Part shown: piece by piece, positions 1-6,811 of the stretch
How positions within the stretch are numbered: position 1 is the stretch's first letter
Layout of the letters: every line of letters begins with the position of its first letter
NCBI GenBank assembly: GCA_003662985.1
Contig: QMZD01000015.1
Span: 1 to 12,325 of the forward strand
Direction of reading: 5' to 3'
DNA length: 12,325 bases
Source: Archaeoglobales archaeon
GTDB lineage: Archaea; Halobacteriota; Archaeoglobi; Archaeoglobales; Archaeoglobaceae
Notes under the pieces: model-generated
The model's input: the letters and a program-made list of their open reading frames with translations, nothing else
Told to the model about the DNA's origin: nothing
Databases searched by the model: none
Position numbers and translations under genes: made by a program

Positions 1-1282
1 ATCTCGAGCGGAGCATCGCATTTATTCCAGCTTTGGCAACGCTTATCGTTTGCTGCTCCATCGCCTCATGCAAGGCAGATCTGTCCTCAGGCCTCATCTT
101 GTCTATCTCATCAACCAGAGCTACACCCTTGTCAGCAAGAACCAAAGCCCCCGCTTCAAGCGTCCATCTTCCGTCAACTTCATCTCTTGTTGCCGTAGCG
201 GTTAATCCAGCAGAGGTCGTTCCCTTCCCCGTTGTATAAACGCTTCTGGGCGCGATTCTGTGAACGTACCTGAGCATCTGAGATTTCGCCACCCCAGGAT
301 CGCCAACGAGCAGAATGTGAATATCCCCCCTGATTTCGCTCCCATCGGGAAGCTTCTTAGGCACTCCTCCAAAGAGCTGAAGGGCTATTGCAAGCTTAAT
401 CGTTTCATAACCGTATATTATTGGCGCAATCGAATCTGCAACCTTTTCATAGAGCCTCGGATCCTCGCTGAGCTCAAGGATTTTCTTCACATCTTCTTCA
501 GTTATCTCAAACTCCTCATACTCCTGCTGGAGGATTTCAAGAGAGTTACCCTCTACATGGATGTCCATATGCAGGAGCTTCTTACTTCCGTAAGCCCTCG
601 GCCTGGCTTTAACGATTCCATTCACAACAACCCTGTCTCCAGGATTGACCTTGCCAGTGAGATCTCCTTCCAAATAAACATCGATTGTCTGAGGCTGCTC
701 ACCACCCCTCAGATTCTCGGGGTACTCCTGAATTCGAATCCTCTGACTGTCCACTTTCTCGCTCTTCTCAGGCAGCAGGATGAACCTCCCCTTCGACTGG
801 CAATTCCTGCATTCGTACGGCTGTTTCAGCATGACATCATCCTGCTCTACCATCACCTCATTCCCGCAAGCTCCACAAAGGAATGCAGCTCTTACAATCT
901 TCGGCCTTACCTCCGTAACCTTCCTCACGATTCCTTCGATAGAGATGAACTTCGAAACATGCTCGCTCCTCAAATCCCTTATCAGGATTCTTCTTGTCAA
1001 CGGCAGATTCATGAATCGGGCGACGCAGTTCTCAAGCCTTACATCGTGGATGTTAAAAGCTAGTTCGATCCCTTTGGATGCATCTTCGATTACCTTTTCA
1101 GGATATTCGAGGAGCTCCTCAGCAAGCTTCCCCTCTCTGAAGATCGCCAAATCCCTTAGAAAATCAACATAGATTGATCTGCCAGCCCCATCAAGAGATA
1201 TAATCGCATCAGCAAGCCTGTTGAGTTCGTTCTGATAGTATGATTCGAAGAACTCCCGCCATACTTCGGGGCTACTGAACAT
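1..1282 (-). CDS. mcm: Replicative DNA helicase MCM (partial, C-terminus off the left edge)
   Basis: The minus strand reads 427 codons without a stop from an ATG at 1282 to the window edge. MCM forms the hexameric 3'-5' helicase that unwinds DNA at archaeal forks. Visible parts in order: N-terminal helical domain (about 1-100); OB-fold with a zinc site made by C136, C139, C158 and C161; N-terminal hairpin around residues 227-234; AAA+ core with Walker A GDPGVAKS (327-334) and Walker B VALVDEID with D391 and E392. The sequence stops just before the expected sensor-1 and arginine-finger region, so roughly 250 residues and any winged helix are missing. No clear Shine-Dalgarno precedes the ATG and no other Met or GTG occurs in frame nearby. 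Family assignment is very secure. The upstream stretch holds no intact gene, so it is probably transcribed alone. Confidence 0.97.
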   Translation of the reverse strand, partial: MFSSPEVWREFFESYYQNELNRLADAIISLDGAGRSIYVDFLRDLAIFREGKLAEELLEYPEKVIEDASKGIELAFNIHDVRLENCVARFMNLPLTRRILIRDLRSEHVSKFISIEGIVRKVTEVRPKIVRAAFLCGACGNEVMVEQDDVMLKQPYECRNCQSKGRFILLPEKSEKVDSQRIRIQEYPENLRGGEQPQTIDVYLEGDLTGKVNPGDRVVVNGIVKARPRAYGSKKLLHMDIHVEGNSLEILQQEYEEFEITEEDVKKILELSEDPRLYEKVADSIAPIIYGYETIKLAIALQLFGGVPKKLPDGSEIRGDIHILLVGDPGVAKSQMLRYVHRIAPRSVYTTGKGTTSAGLTATATRDEVDGRWTLEAGALVLADKGVALVDEIDKMRPEDRSALHEAMEQQTISVAKAGINAMLRSR

Positions 1283-1466
1283 AGCTATGAGTGGGATGGA
1301 GTATTGAAAATTGTTTTGGTTATGTTGAAAATGGTTATTGCCGTTTAAGTAAAGTGGTTTGGATCGGTTTGGATTATAACAAATTACCCTCCAATTCTTC
1401 TAATTCTTCTAATTTCCTTGATGTCAACTCACATTCTTCTCTAACATGCTATAACCATCTTACAGA
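1283..1466. other. Upstream region of mcm, no gene seen
   Basis: An AT-rich stretch with no convincing coding sequence. A plus-strand open frame from 1291 has biased, low-complexity content (runs of Asn and Ser produced by the AATTCTTCT repeat) and no ribosome site, so I do not call it. On the minus strand, TATA-like stretches near 1343-1357 and 1374-1382 could drive mcm, but neither sits at the leaderless distance from the ATG at 1282. Confidence 0.4.
1393..1410. repeat. Two tandem copies of the 9-mer AATTCTTCT
   Basis: Two exact head-to-tail copies are followed by a decayed third (AATTTCCTT). Read on the minus strand, the array encodes Glu-Glu-Leu units. It lies between mcm and the decayed membrane-protein region. 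It may be simple slippage; no function is proposed. Confidence 0.7.
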
Positions 1467-1820
1467 CTATTTAACCCCCAACCATCGCAATATTATGGTG
1501 AAAGAAGCCATTATTAACGCACATATTATTGGGAACACAGCATGAGTTCCAAACCCGCATGAAAATCAAGAGGACGTTTGAACTTCCCAAGCACCTTTGA
1601 CAAAATACAAATCGGATTTATGCAATACTAACGCAAGAAAGATTGTCAAAGCAAATAACAAGGGTCTCAATTCCATAGAACTCGCTACCTTGAGGATTCC
1701 CACCAAAAGAAAGTATGCAGCGAGAAGAGGCAATTGGAGGAGGACGAGTACACTTACAAATTGGGTTAGTCTCTTGATTCCGTGGCTTGTGGCTGACCAT
1801 GGCGTGATGCCTGAAAAATG
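1467..1820 (-). pseudogene. Probable decayed multi-pass membrane protein
   Basis: One minus-strand frame runs from just after a stop at 1821-1823 to a stop at 1467-1469, with a single internal TGA at 1566-1568. Conceptual translation gives at least three strongly hydrophobic segments: one around QFVSVLVLLQLPLLAAYFLL, one around LLFALTIFLALVLH, and, after the TGA, one around AVFPIICALIMASFTIIL. Charged residues lie between them, as in a real membrane protein. No plausible start codon precedes the first segment, and the frame is closed on its N-terminal side, so the gene looks broken at both ends. I do not recognise the family. An overlapping minus-strand frame (1618-1941) is rich in Cys, Pro and Arg and looks like a shadow. 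This could also be chance hydrophobicity. Confidence 0.35.
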
Positions 1821-1897
1821 TCACACCACAAAGATATACGGTGCTGATTTCCCAAAATGGCGAATCCCAAAGCCAGATCTTTTTCAAATATAAATTC

Positions 1898-1915
1898 AAT
1901 AAATTTAATAAATTT
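1898..1915. repeat. Two tandem copies of the 9-mer AATAAATTT
   Basis: Two exact head-to-tail copies lie just downstream of the NosD-like gene. On the minus strand they form a TATA-like run pointing into the decayed membrane-protein region, so they may be a leftover promoter. Confidence 0.6.
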
Positions 1916-1937
1916 AGTTCATCATTTTTCAGACTTC

Positions 1938-3434
1938 TCAAAGGATTCTGTCCCTGATTAACAGCACAATCAGCGTAGCAATTACAATCAGTGCCGCGAT
2001 CCCGAAAAGGAACTCAAAACTTTGGAAATCTACCAGACTTTCCTCCATCTTCTGTTCCGATTGTAGAGGAGTAGTTGTTTCTTTTCCGCCTGCATCTTCT
2101 CCAAGAACTTCTTTTTCTTCTTCAATTTCTTTTTTCTCCATCTTTAGTGGATTCATCAAAGGATAGATGTCTTTTACATTCTTCGGTGGGATCAGATAAT
2201 CTTGATCGCCGATTCCATCTCCATAAGCATCACTTCCTTCGTAATCGGAGTAGTAATTTCCCTTTTTGATGTCTGGAGAATACCAGAGATTTCCTTTGCC
2301 TTCATCGTAGGTATTCCTTTCCGCAAAGATGTAATTCAGATAGATCAGATTTCTCTGACTGTCTCCCATAAGGAATATTCCTTTCTCAGCATTTTCGATC
2401 CAATTGTCTGTTATCGTGCTTGAAAATGTATCCCGGAAGGATATAGCAGCGCCTCCAGAAATTCTATTGCTGTTGAAGAGATTGTAGGAGGACGAGGTTG
2501 AGATTATTCCCTTTTTATTACCCGAGAGCTCGTTAGATGTGATATGATTGTTTCTCGAGTTGGAGAGGAAGATCCCATTCTCAGAGTTCGAGATTGTGTT
2601 ATCGATTACTTTGCTTTCTTTCGTACCTTCAAAAAATATTCCAACTCGATTTCCGAGAAATTCACTCCCGTATATTCTACAGTTCTCTGAGCTGTAAATC
2701 TTAATTCCATCCAATTCATTCTCCAAAGCCTGAAGGCCGAGGACTTCAACGTTCTCTGAATTATAGATGTACACGCCGAATTTTTCATTAAAGGCCGATT
2801 TGCATTTGTTGACGATAATATCCTTAGAATTTTTGAGATAAAATCCAAAACCACTTTCCTCTACAACCGAATCATGAATTGAGACACCTTCTGAATTTAA
2901 AAGAAGTATGCCATTTTCCGTAGCATTTTTTGCTTGTAAATTATAGAGTTCTGCTTTATAAACACCCTCAAGCCCAAATGCTATCTTTTTAACATCATCA
3001 ACCTTCGAATCCCTTAGAACGAGATTTTCCACGTTGGAGAAGTAAATCCCAAAGAACCCTCCTTTAGTTTTAACATCATAAACCGATGTCTTTTCAACAT
3101 CCCTAAGAAAGACGCCATAAACCCAGTTTTCAAAAGATGTGTCTTTAACCGTTATGTTCCTCAATCCAGCTTCATGGTAGACAAAAACACCATATGTCCC
3201 ACCAAACGGACCTGCCACCATCCTATGGTTTCCTCCATCAAATACTACATTGCTACTCTTTATTTCAATGCATTTAGTCTTGTTTACAAGAAGATCAGAA
3301 TCCAGAACATAATAACCGGGCTCATCGATGATCGTACACGCTGAAATATGATTGACTGCGAGTGATTCTGAATAAGGTGTTATTACACCCATGACTAATA
3401 TAGCTAAAAAGATTGGTAGAGACCTTACAGGCAT
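1938..3434 (-). CDS. NosD-type right-handed beta-helix surface protein
   Basis: Predicted 498-residue secreted protein. The chosen start is the ATG at 3434, because GAGGTGGT lies about 7 nt upstream; an in-frame GTG at 3476 would add 14 residues but has no such site. A signal peptide (basic MPVRSL, then a hydrophobic stretch) is followed by about a dozen short Asn/Gly/Ser-rich repeats typical of a parallel beta-helix (PbH1/NosD). A block near the end (NYYSDYEGSDAYGDGIGD, then a proline-flanked YPLM) is the usual closing motif of archaeal NosD-domain proteins. After an acidic, Thr/Gln-rich linker comes one membrane segment (FGIAALIVIATLIVLLI) and a basic tail, so the helix is probably anchored facing outside. 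NosD proper helps mature copper nitrous-oxide reductase, but many archaeal homologs have no link to it, and no nos genes lie nearby. Metal or sugar binding is unproven. Confidence 0.85.
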   Translation of the reverse strand: MPVRSLPIFLAILVMGVITPYSESLAVNHISACTIIDEPGYYVLDSDLLVNKTKCIEIKSSNVVFDGGNHRMVAGPFGGTYGVFVYHEAGLRNITVKDTSFENWVYGVFLRDVEKTSVYDVKTKGGFFGIYFSNVENLVLRDSKVDDVKKIAFGLEGVYKAELYNLQAKNATENGILLLNSEGVSIHDSVVEESGFGFYLKNSKDIIVNKCKSAFNEKFGVYIYNSENVEVLGLQALENELDGIKIYSSENCRIYGSEFLGNRVGIFFEGTKESKVIDNTISNSENGIFLSNSRNNHITSNELSGNKKGIISTSSSYNLFNSNRISGGAAISFRDTFSSTITDNWIENAEKGIFLMGDSQRNLIYLNYIFAERNTYDEGKGNLWYSPDIKKGNYYSDYEGSDAYGDGIGDQDYLIPPKNVKDIYPLMNPLKMEKKEIEEEKEVLGEDAGGKETTTPLQSEQKMEESLVDFQSFEFLFGIAALIVIATLIVLLIRDRIL

Positions 3435-3698
3435 GATACCACCTCTCTTTCGCATGGCTTCAATTGTTCCTATCACAAGTTAATCTTTTCTGAATTACAT
3501 AATAATAATGAGGTAACTAGATTAAGAACTGTAACAGCTTCAGGAGGAACCACCATATTTGAGATCTTAAAGATCTAAGGATTAAGTGAAGTTTTGAGTT
3601 TTGAGACTTAATCGGGGAAATAAGACCAAAAAATTAGAGAGAATTCATAATAATTGATGTTACGAAAATTTTATCTACAAACCAATTAAAGTTGACTT
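3435..3698. other. Intergenic region between divergent NosD-like and HTR-like genes
   Basis: This 264-bp stretch separates two divergently transcribed genes and must hold both promoters. The plus-strand promoter is listed separately. It contains AGATCT repeated directly across three bases (AGATCTTAAAGATCT, near 3562-3576), each copy being itself a palindrome. An AGGAGG at about 3541-3546 on the plus strand is not followed by a usable start. No RNA gene is apparent. Confidence 0.5.
3664..3676 (+). promoter_or_regulatory. BRE/TATA promoter of the HTR-like gene
   Basis: GAAAATTTTATCT is purine-rich then T/A-rich, matching an archaeal BRE plus TATA box. Its centre lies about 28 nt before the GTG at 3699 and there is no Shine-Dalgarno, which fits a leaderless mRNA. 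Confidence 0.55.
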
Positions 3699-4526
3699 GT
3701 GGGCTGGACTATCAAAGACGTTTTAGGTGAGGAAAGCAGGAAGAAGGAGGTCAAAAAACCCCCTATGAGTTCATTCACCAGCAAAGCTAAAATAGATAAA
3801 AAAGAAGAGATTCCAGTAACTCGTCTTTTTAAAGATGAAAATCTCCCAACGGGAATAGACCTCCTCGACAAAAATCTTGATGGTGGTTTCCCCAAAGGTT
3901 CTCTCGTTTGTGTTCATGCTGATCCCGCCTCAAGTCCTGAAAGTTTTCTTTACCAGTTCTCTACCGAGAGAAGGACGTATTACATTAACACTTCTAGACC
4001 AGTTTCCGCGATAAGAAGAGACTTCTCCAGCCTCAACCTTGATGATGGCTTTGTAGAGTTTATTGATGTTTATTCAGCCTACTACGCTGAAATCCAGAAA
4101 GATCAAAAGAGATCTAAAGATTCAGAGTTAGACTACGAGATAATGGAGTTTGCAATAAATGAAATAAGGTCTCTTCAAGGGGAGGAAGAAATAAACATCA
4201 TAATTGATAATCTAAATTTCTTCATGGATTTAAAAGTGAATAATAGCTTGAAGGAGATCTTCATTAATACCCTCTACTCTACAGCAAAAGAGACATCTGG
4301 TTTGATCTTTATGTATGTAATTAGAGATTCACTCGATGAAAAAACATTGAACAAGATTTTTGATGTCTCCGATGTGATTATGGACATATTCATTGAGATT
4401 TCTGGCTCACGATATGTCAAGAGATTCGGAATCCCAAAGATAAGGGGGAGAACTCCCCTGAACGATCTATTCAAATTTGAGATTGGAGAAGGAGTACATC
4501 TGGATACATCCAGAGACATTGCGTGA
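3699..4526 (+). CDS. HTR-like RecA/KaiC-fold protein with a degenerate P-loop
   Basis: 275 residues starting at GTG, used because the TATA box sits at leaderless distance. Residues 1-45 are charged and look disordered. A KaiC/Rad55-like core begins at LPTGIDLLDKNLDGGFPKGS (49-68). The loop that should be a Walker A motif reads HADPASSPESF (73-83), with no GKT/GKS lysine. A Walker-B-like strand (INIIIDNLN, D170) is kept. The C-terminus ends in DTSRDIA. I recall the same opening, the same lysine-less loop and a similar ending from haloarchaeal 'HTR-like' proteins (RAD55 family, once labelled transcriptional regulators). ATP hydrolysis is therefore unlikely; nucleotide sensing, scaffolding or regulation is more plausible. 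It is divergent from the NosD-like gene, which may mean shared control. Fold assignment is good; role is unknown. Confidence 0.82.
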   Translation: MGWTIKDVLGEESRKKEVKKPPMSSFTSKAKIDKKEEIPVTRLFKDENLPTGIDLLDKNLDGGFPKGSLVCVHADPASSPESFLYQFSTERRTYYINTSRPVSAIRRDFSSLNLDDGFVEFIDVYSAYYAEIQKDQKRSKDSELDYEIMEFAINEIRSLQGEEEINIIIDNLNFFMDLKVNNSLKEIFINTLYSTAKETSGLIFMYVIRDSLDEKTLNKIFDVSDVIMDIFIEISGSRYVKRFGIPKIRGRTPLNDLFKFEIGEGVHLDTSRDIA

Positions 4527-4590
4527 GCGTAGCTAGTTACCACAATCGCCAATTCCACATTCTTATCCACACTCCTATTCCACCATCACT

Positions 4591-4602
4591 AATTTTTTAT
4601 TT
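4591..4602 (+). promoter_or_regulatory. TATA box of the nitroreductase gene
   Basis: AATTTTTTATTT is centred about 27 nt before the ATG at 4623. No Shine-Dalgarno lies between, so the transcript is probably leaderless. Confidence 0.5.
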
Positions 4603-4622
4603 TCAGGTTCTGAATTGTATTC

Positions 4623-5171
4623 ATGAATTCAGCCGAAAAGGATTCAGATTTTCGAAAATGCCTTGATGTAATTTTTAACAGGGTCTCAATAAGGAAATTC
4701 CAAGATAAAGATATACCTGAGGATGATCTCATGGAGATTCTAAGAGCTGGAAACGCCGCTCCGTCAGCCGGAAATTTACAGGCAAGGGATTTCATCATCG
4801 TAAAAGATAAAAAAATGAGAGAGAGAATCGCTAAAGCAGCGCTCAACCAGATGTTCATAGCTGAAGCCCCTGTTGTTGTGGTTGTATGCGCAAACTATCC
4901 GAGGAGCATGAGGGTGTATGGAGAGAGGGGGAGGCTTTATGCAGAACAAGATGCTACGGCGGCGATTGAGAACATCCTTCTGGCTGCATGCACCCTTGGC
5001 CTCGGATGTGTTTGGGTAGGAGCCTTCCACGAGGGGGAGGTTTCGAGGCTTCTCAAAATCCCTGAGTATGCCCGTCCGATGGCAATCATACCTATCGGCT
5101 ATCCAGCAGAATCTCCAGAAAGGAGGCGAAGATATCCAATCGAGGAGCTAATCCACCTCGAAAAGTGGTAA
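4623..5171 (+). CDS. Nitroreductase family protein (FMN-dependent oxidoreductase)
   Basis: 182 residues, the usual size for a compact nitroreductase-fold enzyme. These bind FMN at a dimer interface and use NAD(P)H to reduce nitro compounds, quinones or flavins. Family marks: an Arg/Ser phosphate-binding RVSIRKF near residues 20-26, PSAGNLQ at 47-53, a long helix [14 protein letters not shown] starting near 109, [10 protein letters not shown] at 126-135, and an IPIGYP strand near 156-161. The C-terminus is short, with a basic ERRRR patch. It has its own promoter and a gap of about 97 bp from the upstream gene, so it is probably transcribed alone. The physiological substrate cannot be told from sequence. 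Confidence 0.93.
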   Translation: MNSAEKDSDFRKCLDVIFNRVSIRKFQDKDIPEDDLMEILRAGNAAPSAGNLQARDFIIVKDKKMRERIAKAALNQMFIAEAPVVVVVCANYPRSMRVYGERGRLYAEQDATAAIENILLAACTLGLGCVWVGAFHEGEVSRLLKIPEYARPMAIIPIGYPAESPERRRRYPIEELIHLEKW

Positions 5172-5205
5172 AGGACTGCAAAAACTAAAAAGGAAAGGGT
5201 AAAAT

Positions 5206-5240
5206 AGGGGGTAAAAATGAATTTGAGTGATGCTTTATGA
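5206..5240 (+). promoter_or_regulatory. Seven-codon mini-ORF with its own ribosome site, overlapping the UPF0216 start
   Basis: AGGGGGT at 5206-5212 lies a few nt before an ATG at 5217 that opens a seven-residue frame (MNLSDAL) ending in TGA at 5238-5240. That stop overlaps the downstream ATG (5237) in an ATGA arrangement typical of translational coupling. The UPF0216 gene has no good ribosome site of its own, and a stop at 5228-5230 closes its frame upstream, so ribosomes may load on the mini-ORF and reinitiate. It could be chance. Confidence 0.35.
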
Positions 5241-5644
5241 TGTCAACAAGGGCGCTTGCAAAAATGATCGAGGCAATGAACAGGCATATGCCTGCCAAGA
5301 AAAGAACTCTAAAAGACATGCTGGAGGATGATGATCCGTCTATTAAGGCAAAGGATGGGAACGAGTACATAATTGAGAAAAAAGAGTTAGAATTCATAGC
5401 TGAATATATCGATGAGATGGATTGGAGCAGATTTACCGTGCCGATTTTGCTCGAGATGAATTACCTCAGCGGGGAAACTGTTATTTTTATAAGGGATAGA
5501 TTTCACCAAGAGTTTCTTAAAAAGGCTTTCGGCTTCGATAGGTTTGTGAAAGATGCGATGATGATCTACCCCTACGAGATGCAAAAGGTGAGAAAAAAGC
5601 TAAGAACAGCTTCGCAGGTTATTTTTAAGGTGAGTTTTAAATAA
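5237..5644 (+). CDS. UPF0216 / DUF61 family protein
   Basis: 135 residues, the usual length of this archaeal family of unknown function. I recognise it from the N-terminal helix (RALAKMIEAMNRHMP), then KRTLKDML, an acidic turn, the DGNEYIIEKKELEFIAEYI block, and the PYEMQKVRKKLRTAS region near the C-terminus. It has no signal peptide or membrane segment, so it should be cytoplasmic. An in-frame stop at 5228-5230 limits the start to ATG 5237 or the adjacent ATG 5240. Translation may be coupled to the seven-codon mini-ORF just upstream. No function is established to my knowledge. Confidence 0.85.
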   Translation: MMSTRALAKMIEAMNRHMPAKKRTLKDMLEDDDPSIKAKDGNEYIIEKKELEFIAEYIDEMDWSRFTVPILLEMNYLSGETVIFIRDRFHQEFLKKAFGFDRFVKDAMMIYPYEMQKVRKKLRTASQVIFKVSFK

Positions 5645-5707
5645 CAATCATGAAATAATCAGATTAAAAAATATAAAAGATATTAATTTTCCGCAATTTA
5701 CCATTAA

Positions 5708-5718
5708 GTTTTTAAGAT
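5708..5718 (+). promoter_or_regulatory. TATA box of the hydratase-fold gene
   Basis: GTTTTTAAGAT is centred about 26 nt before the ATG at 5739, suitable for a leaderless start. A GAGGT just before that ATG is too close to serve it and rather far from the alternative ATG at 5751. Confidence 0.45.
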
Positions 5719-5738
5719 TTCCACTTTATTATGAGGTC

Positions 5739-6530
5739 ATGAAAGATTCTATGAAGGATTTAAGCTATGAAAACATAATCTACGAAGAAGAAGGGAAAAT
5801 CGGTAGAATTACACTAAACAGACCTGAGAAGAGAAATGCGCTATCGTACGCTCTCCTAACTGAGCTCAAGGACTTGCTAAGCAGGATAAAAGAGGAGAGA
5901 AAGGTAAAGGTTGTTATAGTAAAAGGTGCTGGTAAGGTCTTTTCATCTGGCCACGATCTCAAAGAAGTTCTTGGAGATCCTATTGATGTCGAGAGACTTT
6001 TCAAGAGGTGTTATGAGGTTATGCACGGTATAAGAGATCTCCCCCAAACAGTGATAGCTCAGGTCCATGGGGTTGCTACCGCTGCTGGATGTCAGCTCGT
6101 TGCCGCGTGCGACTTGGCGGTGGCAGAAGAGGGGGCTTTGTTCGCAATACCTGGAGTGAAAATAGGACTTTTCTGTAGCACACCGGTTGTCTTCGTAAGC
6201 AGAGCTGTTGGGAGGAAGAGAGCATACGAAATGGCAATAACCGGAGAGTTCATAACGGCAAAGCAAGCTTACGAGTGGGGACTCGTGAATAGAGTTGTAC
6301 CTTTTGATGATCTCGAACAGGAAACAACAGAGTTTGCCGAAAAAATAGCAAGCTACAGTCTCGAAACCCTCGAATCTGGAAAAAGAATGTTCTACAGACA
6401 GATCAACATGCATGATTTTGCCGCACTTGACTATGCAACCGAGGTAATCTCCCTTCACAGCGCTTCTGAGGATGCAAAAGAGGGTATGACTGCTTTTCTT
6501 GAGAAGAGAGAGCCAGTCTGGAAGTATTAG
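5739..6530 (+). CDS. Enoyl-CoA hydratase/isomerase family protein, ECHDC3-like, active site altered
   Basis: 263 residues with a complete crotonase fold: RITLNRPEKRNALS near residue 23, the oxyanion-hole stretch SSGHDL (69-74), the second oxyanion loop ATAAGCQLVAACD (113-125), and FCSTPVVFVSRAVGRKRAYEM (145-165). Classical hydratases use two glutamates, Glu144 and Glu164 in the rat enzyme. By eye the matching positions are Gln119 (AGCQL, not GGCEL) and Gly139 (IPGVKIG, not QPExxxG). The SSGHDLKE and IPGVKIGLFCSTP stretches resemble eukaryotic ECHDC3 and its bacterial relatives, which share these changes. Ordinary enoyl-CoA hydration in beta-oxidation is thus doubtful; another acyl-CoA reaction, or binding only, is possible. 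Start 5739 fits the promoter; ATG 5751 would shorten it by four residues. Confidence 0.9.
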   Translation: MKDSMKDLSYENIIYEEEGKIGRITLNRPEKRNALSYALLTELKDLLSRIKEERKVKVVIVKGAGKVFSSGHDLKEVLGDPIDVERLFKRCYEVMHGIRDLPQTVIAQVHGVATAAGCQLVAACDLAVAEEGALFAIPGVKIGLFCSTPVVFVSRAVGRKRAYEMAITGEFITAKQAYEWGLVNRVVPFDDLEQETTEFAEKIASYSLETLESGKRMFYRQINMHDFAALDYATEVISLHSASEDAKEGMTAFLEKREPVWKY

Positions 6531-6578
6531 ATGCGTCAAACCAAGGACTTTCTTATTTTAAATTCTTCTTTAAAAAAA

Positions 6579-6590
6579 CTTTAATATTTT
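6579..6590 (+). promoter_or_regulatory. TATA box of the zinc-ribbon gene
   Basis: CTTTAATATTTT is centred about 23-24 nt before the ATG at 6608. No ribosome site lies in between, suggesting a leaderless message. It may also serve the MidA-like gene downstream. Confidence 0.5.
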
Positions 6591-6607
6591 CGGCACGTAG
6601 ATTTACT

Positions 6608-6778
6608 ATGGGTCAAAAACTGGATAATTTGTATTGCGCAAGATGCGGTTCAGAGTTCGATCTAATCGTTAAAAGAACCACAAGCTACTCAGGAACCCTC
6701 CACATCCCAAACCTTTTCTGTCCATTTTGCGGGGGTAGAAGGCTCACGAAGAAGCAGGGTCTCTTCTTTAAGGATTAG
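6608..6778 (+). CDS. Small double zinc-knuckle (zinc-ribbon) protein, 56 residues
   Basis: This short reading frame starts MGQKLDNLYC and ends in KKQGLFFKD before TAG. It carries two CxxC knuckles, CARCG (10-14) and CPFCG (38-42), spaced as in a rubredoxin-like zinc ribbon. Basic residues surround the second knuckle. The 24-residue spacer is Thr/Ser-rich with no extra metal ligands apart from a single His. A promoter sits at leaderless distance, and the MidA-like gene starts about 33 nt after its stop, so the two are probably co-transcribed. Such proteins often bind nucleic acid or serve as small subunits of larger complexes; the partner cannot be deduced. The four cysteines, promoter and clean frame make a real gene likely. 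Confidence 0.75.
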   Translation: MGQKLDNLYCARCGSEFDLIVKRTTSYSGTLHIPNLFCPFCGGRRLTKKQGLFFKD

Positions 6779-6811
6779 AGGGCTAAAGAGTGGAAATAAA
6801 AGGTGAAAGGG

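Noticed and set aside
260..1063. Plus-strand open frame of 267 codons opposite mcm
   Set aside because: The opposite strand encodes MCM with zinc site and Walker motifs in order. This frame is a codon-bias shadow.
3473..3556. 27-codon minus-strand frame (MVVPPEAVTV...) ahead of the NosD-like gene
   Set aside because: It has no ribosome site or promoter at the right distance, and the NosD-like gene has its own strong ribosome site further down.
3435..3698. Possible replication origin or C/D-box RNA in the divergent gap
   Set aside because: No repeated origin-box-like elements and no RTGATGA/CTGA pair were found. It looks like a plain promoter region.
5943..6539. Long minus-strand open frame (198 codons) opposite the hydratase-fold gene
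   Set aside because: It is fully antisense to a gene with clear family motifs, and its translation is Cys/His/Ser-rich without recognisable domains.
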